In this document: positions 49,936 through 59,077 of the stretch, piece by piece
Layout: every line of letters starts with the position of its first letter
Position numbering within the stretch: the stretch's first letter is position 1
Origin: Prasinococcaceae sp. CCMP 1430
Taxonomy: Eukaryota; Prasinodermophyta; Palmophyllophyceae; Prasinococcales; Prasinococcaceae
NCBI GenBank assembly: GCA_013416795.1
Contig: RQSC01000003.1
Coordinates: forward strand, 182,288-246,287
DNA length: 64,000 nt
Direction: 5' to 3'
Notes under the pieces: model-generated
Told to the model about the DNA's origin: nothing
Seen by the model: the letters and a program-made list of their open reading frames with translations, nothing else
Database searches by the model: none
Translations under genes and position numbers: made by a program

Positions 49936-50658
49936 CGCCCCTTCCCCCCTCCCTCGTCCCCCACCCCCACCCCCTTCGCCTCGCCGCCCGGCTCCCCCCG
50001 CCGCGCGCGGCTGCGGCGCCAACTGTGGCGCCGCGCCGCCTCCCCGCGTTCCCCCGCTGCGCGAGCGCGCGAGCTGTCAAGTCGGCACGGAATCTCCGAC
50101 GGAAAAAAAAAAAAGTCCTCGCCGCGCCCTGACAAAAAAAGCTTTTTTTCCCCCCGCAGCGCCTGACGTGGAATCTCGACTGACGTCAGAATCCGCGTTT
50201 GCACAGCATTTCCGTTTTCGCCGTCAATTTTGATTATGTTTTGATTGAGATCGACGGTACGGCGTTCACATTCACGCCCCGTAAAAACTTTTGAGAGTGG
50301 CCCCACCCCCCCGCCCCCACGCGCCGCGGCGAGCGCCTGCAGCGACGTCTTTTCAATGCATAATGATGTGTAAATTAAACCCTACATGTCACCAATACCT
50401 AAATGGGCTGCCTGGCTTGCAGGCATGCGAAGCTTCCGCTGGAGGGACAAAGGGCGACGCCAATCCCGAGGATTCCATATTTTGGGGTGACAGTATGGAA
50501 CGGTGGGCAGACTGTGAATGAAAAACAGTAAGGATTCCATATGGATTCGTTTGGGTTCCTAGATATGGGAAAAGGGCGGCAAAGCGGCGCGAGTCTTCGC
50601 GCGGGCCGGCCTCGGCCGGAACGGCGGGTCCGTGGTACAACCAACGCGGGAAATCGCA
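49936..50658. other. Intergenic region with AT-rich islands
   Basis: It contains poly-A/T patches at 50101-50150, including the palindrome AAAAAAAGCTTTTTTT, then GATTATGTTTTGATTGAG, and a telo-box AAACCCTA at 50377-50384 near TAATGATGTGTAAATT. It probably holds the promoter of the transporter gene. TTTTGGGGTGACAGTATGG at about 50480 has no recognised meaning. No convincing gene is seen. Confidence 0.5.
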
Positions 50659-50882
50659 TTACGACGGCGGCGGCGCAGCGGGGACCTCGGCGAAGGGCTC
50701 GGCGCTGCTCCTGCCGCCCACGAAGCGGTACGCCACCCGCGTGTGCGGGTTCAGGATGGGTCCGTTGTAGTAGTACACAAACCCCTCCCTGGCCCCTCTC
50801 CCCGGGGACAGCTCCACGCCGAGCGCCGCCGCAGCCGCCGCGCGCACCTCCGACGCCGGGCGCTCGAACGCGCGCAGCCCTG
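50659..50882 (-). CDS. Possible terminal exon of an unknown gene
   Basis: A minus-strand frame of about 74 codons, ending in TAA at 50659. The residues (FERPASEVRAAAAAALGVEL, GFVYYYNGPILNPHTR, VAYRFVGGRSSAEPF) have a protein-like composition with several aromatic residues, unlike shadow frames around it. A possible acceptor, CGTCGACAG, lies at about 50883, but no CTGAC is seen upstream and no 5' exon was found, because the plus-strand SARNP gene follows. It may be a small gene or a false call. Confidence 0.35.
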
Positions 50883-51034
50883 TCGACGGCTCTGAGTGTT
50901 ATACTGATTTCAACGCAAAACGTGCGGGGGAGGGGGAGCGCGCACGCCTCGCCCCCGTGCTGACACCCGCGCCCCACCTGCTGCGCGATGCGCGCGCCCG
51001 CTCTCCCCGCCTGCGCGCGCCCGGCGCCATAGCG

Positions 51035-51852
51035 ATGCGTGGCCTGTCGACCGAAGGCCTCAAGGCGGAGCTGCTCGAGCGCCTCGAGGAAGCGATCGCC
51101 GAGGATGCCGAGGACGACCTTGCCGCCGGGCTGGCTACGGACGAGCCCGCTGCGGAGGAGGCGCCCGCCGCGCCAGCCGCCGAGCCAGCCGCCGAGCCTG
51201 CCGCCGAAACTGCTGCCGAGGCAGCGCCCGCCACCGAGAAAGCGCCTGCCGAGGAGGCAGAACCCAAGGACTCGTCCGAGCCAGCTGCGGCAGAGCCCAA
51301 CGCCGCTGCTAGCGCGGCCTCCGCCGCTGCGGCTGAGGCCGCCAAGCGCGCCGCCGAGGAGGAGGAAAAGAAGAAGCGCCGTGCAGAGCGCTTCGGCATC
51401 CCTTACGTGCCTCCCAAGGTCACCAAGGCGGAGCAGCGCAAGGCGTTCAAGGTGCGCGTGGTCGCCCCTTCGCTGCTCTCGCGACCACTTCCGCCGTGTA
51501 GCAGGGTAGGCACCAGCTATTGCCTCGTACTTCTCTCGCGTCGTCTCGAGTAGGCTCGCTGACGGTCCTGACCCCGCGCCGCCCACACCCGATCGTTCGC
51601 TCGCGCGCGCAGGAAAAGAAGAAGGCCCGTGCGGACCGCTTCGGCATTCAGGTCGCCAAGGGTGGCAACGGCGGCCAGGGCAAGGGCAAGGGCGAGAAGC
51701 GCGCGGCCAACGCTGCCGCTGCCGCGGCGGAGGCCGCGAAAAAGAAGGCGCGCGCTGATCGTTTCGGCTCGGGCGGTGCGGCGGCGATGGCTGCTGTGGA
51801 CCCCGAGTTCGAGGCGAAGAAGAAGGCTAGAGCGGAGCGCTTCGCAACCTGA
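51035..51852 (+). CDS. SARNP: SAP-domain RNA-export protein, SARNP/CIP29/Tho1-like
   Basis: Nuclear TREX-associated protein that binds RNA helicase DDX39/UAP56 and aids mRNA export. Exons 51035-51451 and 51613-51852, intron with CTGAC. Only the second half of the SAP motif is seen (RGLSTEGLKAELLERL) at the N-terminus, so a 5' exon probably exists: there is an acceptor at 51031-51032 with CTGAC at 50960, and the ATG at 51035 may be internal. After an Ala/Glu-rich acidic linker come four copies of the signature KKKRAERFG: KKKRRAERFGIP, KKKARADRFGIQ, KKKARADRFGSG and KKKARAERFAT. These tandem motifs are known in SARNP/Tho1 as UAP56-binding sites. The last copy ends the protein. Convergent with the mL53-like gene. 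Confidence 0.85.
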
Positions 51853-52195
51853 GCGGGGAGCCTGGGAGAATGAGTCGCTCGGGCATAGACGCGTTGCCGA
51901 GAGGCACGGGCCACTCCCACACCCCCCTCCCCCTCCCCCCCACCCCTCGGCCCACGAGTGGCGTATAGAGGTGAGCGTAGGAGCGTGTGACACCCATAAG
52001 ATTTGCCGTACTCTGACGAGCCTTGCAAGCAAATCGCAGCGCCCCAGCGGGCGTTGTCGCAACGTGTGCGCGGCGGCGCGCACGCGCGAGCCGCGGGGAC
52101 ACTCAGACGACACAGTCTTCGATGCAAAAAGAAAGAATGCCTGCCGTGTGGCTATTATGGTCTGGGCGATGGTCGCCTCCAGGTAGCTTCTGTAG
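51853..52195. other. Convergent intergenic region, nothing recognised
   Basis: 343 bp between the SARNP stop and the stop of the mL53-like gene. It contains a C-rich tract (about 51918-51950) and a weakly AT-rich patch near 52120-52170. No gene or strong motif is seen. Confidence 0.6.
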
Positions 52196-52915
52196 CTACA
52201 CCGTCTTCTCCACCTTACGCGGCTTGGCGATGGGCGGCGGCGGGCCCTCACGCACGCCCCTTAGGTATGGCGAGAAATAGTGCAGGCCGTCGGCATTGAC
52301 GTCGTCGAGACCCTTGCCAGCCAGTTCGCCCTCGATTGCGGGGATGTGGCCGGTCGCGCGGCTCGCATTGAACATGCCCGGGTCGTCGCGCAAGGCCTGC
52401 AGTAGCTGCCAGCTCGGCTGGCCCATCGAGTGCCACTTGGGCAAGGGCCGTTTGTCCTTGGCACACGCGGCTTTCAGTGCGTCCAGCTGCTGCGTGTCCG
52501 CGAGGGCCTACGAGCACGGTTCGAAAAGGGCCGAGCATGGCGCGCGCGGGAGCAGGGAGGCATCAGCGCGCGCGCCAATCGTCAGTACAGGATGGACGAT
52601 CCCTAGCCAGCACCGCGCGGCGTCGCTCACAGAGAGCGACCCATGCGAACTCACCCTCATGACCTTGGCGACAACGTTGGGCTGCGCCCCATCAAATGTA
52701 TTCACGCGCCCGTCCTCGTACACCACCTCGAAGGCGGGCTTGGCGCCCCGCCGGACACTCGCTTCAATCGTCGTCTTGGCAGCGCCGTCTTTCGCGCGCG
52801 CGGCCTGCACTCGCACGAGCAGCTCGTTTAGGCCGCGAGTGCGCGGATCGAATGGCGAGAACGACGCGCGCATCGCCTTGATGCCATCGAACACGACGCG
52901 CCCCTTCGCCGACAT
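52196..52915 (-). CDS. Mitochondrial ribosomal protein mL53-like
   Basis: Predicted exons, in order: 52655-52915 and 52196-52507; the 147-bp intron has ATGAGG|gtgagt, CTGAC and ctcgtag|GCC, and the product is 190 residues. The first half (VVFDGIKAMRASFSPFDPRT, RGLNELLVRVQAARAKD, TTIEASVRRG, FEVVYEDGRVNTFDG) fits the thioredoxin-like L51/S25/mL53 fold: a D-P-(F)-x-P-R-T start, a helix, and paired beta strands. The C-terminal half (LPKWHSMGQPSWQLLQALRD, LAGKGLDDVNADGLHYFSPY) is lineage-specific and unrecognised. No clear presequence is seen, but the first residues are basic. Assignment is tentative because mL53 sequences are poorly conserved. Confidence 0.55.
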
Positions 52916-53693
52916 GGTCACGGCAGAGCGCAGCAGCGCGGAGGGAGGGTGCGGGAGAGGGCGAGAGACAGGCCCCGCGGCGCCCCGGTGGCCAGCGCTT
53001 GGCCGGCGCCCCGCGGCCCCCGCGCCCCAGCCCACACTTCCAAAGTGCCGTCGCCGCCCCGCGCGGCCCAGCCGGTGCTGGTCTCAGCACCCTCCCAGCC
53101 TCCCCCTCCCCTCAGGGCCACGCCCGTCCCCCGCCGGAGGCCCTCTACCCCTCGCGCCTTGCGCGCGCTGTGGGCCCCTGCCCCCGCCTCCCGCCGTCCT
53201 GCCTCCGCCGCCCTAAAACGACCCACAGCTCTCCGAGCGACGAGGAGGCGAATGCGAATGCGAATGCGAAGCGCAAAATCAACGCTGGAAAAGAGTTTGA
53301 AAAGGTTTGAAAAGAAACATCTGCGTGATTAGAATGCGATGTGATATTATTCGAACTTTGCGATTTCGCTTTCGGTTCGAAATTGGCGCGCGGGCTGCGG
53401 CGGTGGGGCGGGCCGCATGTGCCCCTCCCCCGGCCCTTCCCCTCCCTCCCCCTCCAGGGCCGCCACACGCGCCGGGCGCCGCGCGCGGTGCCCCGTGCCA
53501 GAGTCCAGGCGCGGCGACGAGGGTGCGGGATCCCCGAGCGTGTGCAGTGAGGGGCTGCCGCGCCGCGCAGCTCTGCGCCGGGCTGGGGCGGGGCCGCGTG
53601 CGAAAGCGCGCTCACACTCCAACAGCCGCGGAAGCGCCGGGCGGCGGCGCGAGGCCAAGGGTGTGCGTGTGGGCTCTCCGGGGCGGGGCGTCG
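52916..53693. promoter_or_regulatory. Divergent upstream region
   Basis: It lies between the mL53-like and the large helical protein genes. It contains three tandem GCGAAT units (about 53249-53268), repeated TTTGAAAAG (about 53293-53312), and an AT-rich island at 53310-53385 with ATTCGAAC and GTTCGAAAT as inverted 8-bp arms around 18 nt. GC-rich low-complexity sequence lies on both sides. The frame of the downstream gene is open through part of the region, but its first good Met is at 53694. Confidence 0.45.
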
Positions 53694-56501
53694 ATGCGCC
53701 GCCTCGCTCTGCCGCGCAGCTCACGAGGCGAAGTGCGCGAGGCCCTCGACTCGGACCACCCTGCGCTGCGCTCCAAGTTCCACACGCTCGCCGACCACGT
53801 CTTCGCTGGCCCGCTCACAGGCGTGCCGCCCGACCTCTATGTGCCCGCGCCAGATGCACCCCCTGGCTCGGACGTGGGCGCCAAGTCGGCAGCCAACATG
53901 GACGTGGAGGCCGGCAACCGCGCCATGTGGGACGCCCTGCTCGAGCTCGAGCTGCCCCCGGGCTATGTGGCCGCTGTGATCACTGCGAACAACGAGGAGC
54001 AGCTGCTGGGCGGAAAGGAGCGCATCACGCGCGTCTTCCGTGCGTGCATTGGGCGTCTCAACTGCGGCGAAAGCGAGCTGCGCGTACGGCACGCGCTGGA
54101 GTGGCTACAGGCGCTGCTGCTCGCGCTCGCGGCAAAGTTTGCGGACAGACAATTCGAGATGCTGCAGTGCGTCGCGGGCGAGCGCGACGATGCCGAGAGC
54201 CTTCTGCAGGCGCTCGCGGCCGGGCTAAGTGCTCAGCTCCGACGCGGGAGGGCAGAGGCGCTCACGCGGCGAGCAGCGCTGCAGTGCGCGCTCGCAGCGC
54301 TGTGCGCTGGCGGGGCGAACCTCAATGCGAGCGCTGCGGCCGCATACCTCGTCTCGCAAGGAGCACCGCTGCTCGACGCTCTCGCGGAGCCGCTCGACGC
54401 CGCCTGCCCCCCGCATGGCGGTGCTTCGAATGCCGGCGGAGCGAATGGCGGCAGTGACGCTCTGGGGCAGCACTCTGTCAAGGCGGCTGCCGTGCTAGCC
54501 GCGCGCCCAAACGAGGAGACGTACTACGTCGCGGGAAGCGACAGCACAAAGCGGAAAGAGTGGCGCTCGGGCGGCGTCGGGTGGGACTTGACGCAGCTCT
54601 TCGCTGGGTGTGCGCCGTCGCTCTACATGCCGCTCCCGCGGAGGGACGTGGGCTTGGGCAACACTACCGTGCTCTCAGCCGCAGAGGCGGCGCATAGGGC
54701 AGAGATGGATGCCGCGCCTGGCTCGGCGACGCACGGCGCGGCCATGGCCACAGCGCTTCTACTGTGCTGGCGGGAGGGCGGCAACCCCGTCCAGGAACGT
54801 GCGTCTTCCATTGACAGGGACGACCAGATAGAAGCGCTGGTGTCCGCAATCGATGCCATGCTGCGCCCGCCAGAGGAAGCTGCCGCTGCGGCCGCTGCAG
54901 CGGCGGCTGCTGCAACAGCTCCAGTGAGCGCGGCCGTGGGTGGTGCCGCCGCCGCGCTTGTTGGCGTGGCGGCGGCTTCGCCTGGGGCGCCGCCGCCCGC
55001 ACCGGTCGGCGCCGTCGCCAATTCTGCCATGGCTGACTACGTCAATGCGGGCCTCCAGAGCGCTAGTGAGTGGTTGGGCTACTCTGCAGGCGGCACTGAG
55101 GTCGCTGCTGCTGTCGCCGCTGAGAATGCGCTTGCAGCTGCGCACCCGCGAGCCGCGCGCTGCGCTGCGGGCCTCGTGTTGCTCCACGCCCTTTCATCCT
55201 CGAACGGGGCCCTCCGAGTGCGCACAAGCGAGCTGTGGGTGCCGGCGCAAGCGCAGGCGCGCGCGGGCATTGCACAAGCGTGGATGGATCTCCATGGGCG
55301 TCTGCTGGCGACACTGGCGTATGCGCTCATGGCTGCGGCGAAGAGCGCCACCGCTGCCGAGGCCCGTGCGGCTACGGCCATGCCTGGGAGCGCGAACAGA
55401 GGCAACCAGAATGGATCGGCGGCCAATGCGCTCGCTCGGCTGGCGGTGCTTTGCTACAGGCCGCTCGCGTCTGACGCCGCTCTGTGCCGGGCTCTGTGTA
55501 GCGTCAAGGTGGGTGACTTAACCGGCTTATCGGTGGCGCCGACGGCGCTCGGCTTGCCACTGGCGTCGGCACTGGTGGACACGCTGATGGCATTCGTACA
55601 CGAGGTAGCGACGGGGGGCGCGCGCGCAGGCCCCTCGGCGGAAATGATCGACCTCTCGAGCCAGGCAGTTTTTGTCGCTCACAGGATGGTGTCTGCGATG
55701 GCGACGCGTGGTGCGGGTGCCTTTGCCGAGGTGGCTGGGCGTTCAGTGCAGTGGGCAACGGTCGCCGAGGCAGCATGTGCGGCAGCGTGCGCATGTGCAG
55801 CGACGCAGTCGGCATTCGCACGGTCCAGAGCCCCAACACTCGCCGCGCAATGCGTGAACTTGCTCAACCTGCTCCTTCTGCGAGGGCCCGAGTACCTCTT
55901 CGGCTCGTCTGCGGACTACCACAACGTGCTCGCTACCATCGCCGCCCACGAAGGCCGCTGGCAGCGCCTGGAGGCCGCCGCCGCTGCTGCGGGTTGGCTG
56001 GCGCCAACGCCCGTGTACGTGCCGCCCTCGAAGGGCCGGGGGGAGGGGAGAGCCACGGCGGTGCGGACGCACGCGCCGCGCACGGCGGTACTGCGCCTCA
56101 CCAACGTGCTCAAGGTATCGAGCATTGTGTGCGAGGCCCAACGCGGGGCGGCAGGCGGCGCTGCGTCCGCTGGTGGGCTCGGCGGGTCAGCGGCGGCCGA
56201 GCATGCAGCAGCCACAACGAACACGGCGGCCATGCTCTTGGCTGTCAAGCGTGCACCTCTTGGTATGTTGGAGCTCTTCCCCTTCGATCGCCTGGACGCA
56301 GCGTACGCCCTGGAGGCTGCGGGCGAGGGTGAAGGTGCCGCCGAGGCGCGCGCATTGGCTGCGGCCGCACGCGTGATCCTTGCGGACGTGAGGCAGACGG
56401 ACGCGACCGTGGGCACCGACGCTCTGTACAGTCTCTCAGCTGGCCTAGACGCGACCGCCGGGCTGCCCCAGAGCATGCCCGCGGCCGTCGCTGTGGGTTA
56501 A
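53694..56501 (+). CDS. Large all-helical protein of unknown function
   Basis: One uninterrupted frame of 935 residues from ATG 53694 (MRRLALPRSS); the open frame continues upstream but is Arg/Pro-rich. The protein is Ala-rich with many amphipathic helices and no membrane segment: WDALLELELPPGYVAAVITA, ERITRVFRACIGRLNCGESE, LRVRHALEWLQALLLALA, then GWDLTQLFAGCAPSLYMPLP. A poly-Ala stretch (about residues 395-430) and Gly/Ser linkers separate helical blocks. The composition and length suggest an ARM/HEAT-like scaffold (nucleoporin or trafficking scaffold), but I cannot place it in a family. No intron signals are needed. It is convergent with the phosphatase gene, 73 bp between stops. Confidence 0.7.
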   Translation: MRRLALPRSSRGEVREALDSDHPALRSKFHTLADHVFAGPLTGVPPDLYVPAPDAPPGSDVGAKSAANMDVEAGNRAMWDALLELELPPGYVAAVITANNEEQLLGGKERITRVFRACIGRLNCGESELRVRHALEWLQALLLALAAKFADRQFEMLQCVAGERDDAESLLQALAAGLSAQLRRGRAEALTRRAALQCALAALCAGGANLNASAAAAYLVSQGAPLLDALAEPLDAACPPHGGASNAGGANGGSDALGQHSVKAAAVLAARPNEETYYVAGSDSTKRKEWRSGGVGWDLTQLFAGCAPSLYMPLPRRDVGLGNTTVLSAAEAAHRAEMDAAPGSATHGAAMATALLLCWREGGNPVQERASSIDRDDQIEALVSAIDAMLRPPEEAAAAAAAAAAAATAPVSAAVGGAAAALVGVAAASPGAPPPAPVGAVANSAMADYVNAGLQSASEWLGYSAGGTEVAAAVAAENALAAAHPRAARCAAGLVLLHALSSSNGALRVRTSELWVPAQAQARAGIAQAWMDLHGRLLATLAYALMAAAKSATAAEARAATAMPGSANRGNQNGSAANALARLAVLCYRPLASDAALCRALCSVKVGDLTGLSVAPTALGLPLASALVDTLMAFVHEVATGGARAGPSAEMIDLSSQAVFVAHRMVSAMATRGAGAFAEVAGRSVQWATVAEAACAAACACAATQSAFARSRAPTLAAQCVNLLNLLLLRGPEYLFGSSADYHNVLATIAAHEGRWQRLEAAAAAAGWLAPTPVYVPPSKGRGEGRATAVRTHAPRTAVLRLTNVLKVSSIVCEAQRGAAGGAASAGGLGGSAAAEHAAATTNTAAMLLAVKRAPLGMLELFPFDRLDAAYALEAAGEGEGAAEARALAAAARVILADVRQTDATVGTDALYSLSAGLDATAGLPQSMPAAVAVG

Positions 56502-56574
56502 CGCCGTGTGTTGCGCTCGCTCGCCACAGTGCTTGTAATTGTTATTTACACCGAGCGCCGCACGTCATGGCGCG

Positions 56575-57764
56575 TCATTGCGCGTCAGCGAGCTGGCTTC
56601 TGAGCCGGTCGCGCCAACTCTGTGTGAAGCCGATGGTGTCCAAGTACGCCTCGTGACCGCCATAGCGATCGCGCAAATGTGCCACGGTGCTCACCATCGC
56701 CTCGGCAGGCGCACGCGAAAAGATGGACATGTCCTGGATGTGGCGCGAAGGGCAGTGGTGCGTCAGCACATGTCGGCGACGCTCACCCAAGTGTGCGCCA
56801 AGCGCGGCATGCATGCGCCTGTGCTCGCGCCGCGTACCAAGCCCGGGGCCTTCTTCTCTACGCCGCCGAGGCCGGCGACCGTCTCGTCGCTGTCAGAGCG
56901 AGCGTAGTCTTCGATGACCTCGCCCTCACTGGCACCCAAGACAAGAAGCATAAGCATAGCCATGAGACCTGTCCGATCCTTTCCTGCTTTGCAAAAGAAC
57001 ACCACACTCCTCCCCGCCTCGAGATTGCAGACGACCGTCTTGAGCGCCACAGCGAAGTCGGCACTGCCTGTCTCCAGCAGGAGCTCGTACAGCTGTGGCA
57101 GGCCGCCCTCATTAATGCGTGCTGATTGCGGCGCCAACGGTGTTGGTGTGTCAGCATGCGTTGACGATGCAAAGCCAAGAGAGTGCTCGCAAGACGCGGA
57201 ATGCACGCGCCTGGGGTCGCGCCGCGTACCAATGAACCAGTCGCGGAGCTCGTTGCGTCCGCCGAACACCTTGAGCCACAGCACGTACAGCTTCTCGCGC
57301 AGTGGCAGCGCGTTGAAGAGGCCACGCTCGTACCGCTCGCGCTCGAGAAGGCTAATATTGACGCGGTGGAGCGTGCCAGCTTCGGCTGGCGGCGCATGCG
57401 CATCTGCTGCGGCCGACACACTGTCCGCGTCCACCGGCTGAGGAGGGAGCATCTCCGGCAGCGCGCCTGCGTCATCCCCGTACTCCTCAGCCGAACGCAA
57501 GTCGAGCAATGTGACGGGCGCGTGGGGTGTAGCACCATCCGCGCCCTCCCCGACAAGGGCCTTGACCTGCGCCTCGAGCACCTCACGCGTCGGCAGCTCG
57601 CCCCACGTCGCCGTGCGCACCAGCCTCTGCGCGGCGAGCCGCGCGCCGGGCGCCGCGAGCGCGCAGTCGCGCGCGTTGCGGAACGACGACTGCCCCCGCG
57701 CGCCGGCCACCTCGACCACCCGCCCCGGGATCCCCGAGGAGCAGCGCGTGGCTTTCTTGCTCAT
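56575..57764 (-). CDS. Tyrosine-phosphatase-superfamily protein (Y_phosphatase3-like)
   Basis: Predicted exons, in order: 57230-57764, 56838-57121 and 56575-56733 (325 residues); both introns have CTGAC and phases agree. Signature loop FFCKAGKDRTGLMAMLML carries the catalytic Cys and Arg (C-x5-R) near residue 235. Upstream, TLLDLRSAEEYGDDAG resembles the start of the phosphatase3 fold (DLR..E), and YVLWLKVFGGRNELRDW and LPQLYELLLETGSADFAVAL are helical. The C-terminal exon (VSTVAHLRDRYGGHEAYLD, LRSQLADAQ) matches the end of this family, where EYLxxxG-type helices follow. The likely start is ATG 57764 (MSKKATRC); ATG 57791 is also in frame. Head to head with CSN6, with a single N between the starts. 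Confidence 0.75.
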
Positions 57765-57797
57765 AGCCCTGCGATCCCCCGACCTCGGCATCGTNGC

Positions 57798-58969
57798 GTG
57801 CGGGCCGTGGCGGGCGCGGCGGGCGGGGCGGCGGGCTACCTGCTGCATCCGCTCGTTCTGTGCAACGTGTCGGACCACGCGACGCGCGTCGCCGTCGGCG
57901 CGTGCCCGCACGCAGGTGGGCGGGCTATTGGGTGAGTGCTTGGGGGTTAGTGCGAGGCGTGCGCCACGCGGCGTTCGCATCGCCGCGCCCGCGCGGCGCG
58001 CGCGCACGCTCGCTCGCTCGCTCACTCGTGCGAAGCGTGGGAGCGAGGGCGCACCGCCGCAGACCTTTGCGCCGCTGCCCACCACCATGTGCTGACCCCG
58101 CGCCCCTCACCGATGGCGCCACGTGGACCCGCAGACTCCTCCTGGGAACCCAGAAGGGTCGCACAGTGGAGATCTGCAACTCGTTCGAGCTCAAGTACAC
58201 GTGCGCACCGGGCGGCGCCGACGTGTCCATAGACTGGGCGTTCCTCGAGGAGCGTGCCCGGCAGTACAAGGCTACATTTTCGGCGTATGAGGTCGTCGGC
58301 TGGTACTCGACTGCCTCCGGGCCAGCCCCGCGGGGCGGTGACACAGAGCTGCACACGCTCCTAGCGAAACTCAATGAGAGCCCTGTGCTCATGCTGCTCG
58401 ACCCGGCGGTCGACCCCACGAAGCGCTCGCTCCCAGTGAAGCTCTACGAGGGTGAGATGCGCGTCGGGGGCACCGGCGGAGAGCCGACAGCGGCGCTCGC
58501 CGAGGTGAGCTACAGCATCCAAACCGTCGAGGCGGAGAGGATCGCGGTGGATCAGGCCACAAAGATCAGCCCGACGGGCGAGACAGCCGCCACGCAGCTC
58601 ACGCAGCATCTCGACGGGATGCACCGCGCGGTCAAGATGCTTCACGCGCGCGTCGGAGCGCTGCGGCAGCTCCTCGTGCGCATGGACGCCGGTGAGATAC
58701 CCATGGACCACGCTCTAGCGCGGCGCGTTGCAGCACTCGCTCGGCGCCTGCCGGCACTCGACACAGCGGGCTTCCGCACCGACTTCCTCAAGGAGTACAA
58801 CGACGGCATGCTCGCCATTTATCTCGCCACCATCACTCGCGGCGTTGCAGACACCGCCGAGCTCGTCGACAAGCTGAACCTCGTCTCCGGCGACAAGGCC
58901 GGGCCGCTCTCGTTTACGCCGGCGCATGTGCGCGCGGGCCACGGCGGGCGATTCGGCGGCGGCATGTGA
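57798..58969 (+). CDS. CSN6: COP9 signalosome subunit 6 (start uncertain)
   Basis: MPN-domain subunit of the deneddylase complex that acts on cullin-RING ligases. Exons up to 57931 and 58135-58969; the intron has CTGAC 38 nt before the acceptor. Motifs: YLLHPLVLCNVSDHATRVAV (MPN start), GLLLGTQKGRTVEICNSFEL (joined across the intron), FSAYEVVGWYSTA, ESPVLMLLDPAVD, VEAERIAVDQATKIS, HRAVKMLHARVGALRQLL and GEIPMDHALARRV. There is no JAMM zinc motif, as expected for CSN6. No ATG is visible at the 5' end: the frame enters through an N at 57795 where the start may lie. Transcription divergent from the phosphatase. Confidence 0.9.
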
Positions 58970-59077
58970 ACACAAGGAACTAGCTGCTCCGTACGGCGCG
59001 CATGGCATTGTAAAGTACACTCGTCATATTATTGTTATACATGCGGCGGCGCCCGGGCAACGTGTGCATGGCGTCGG

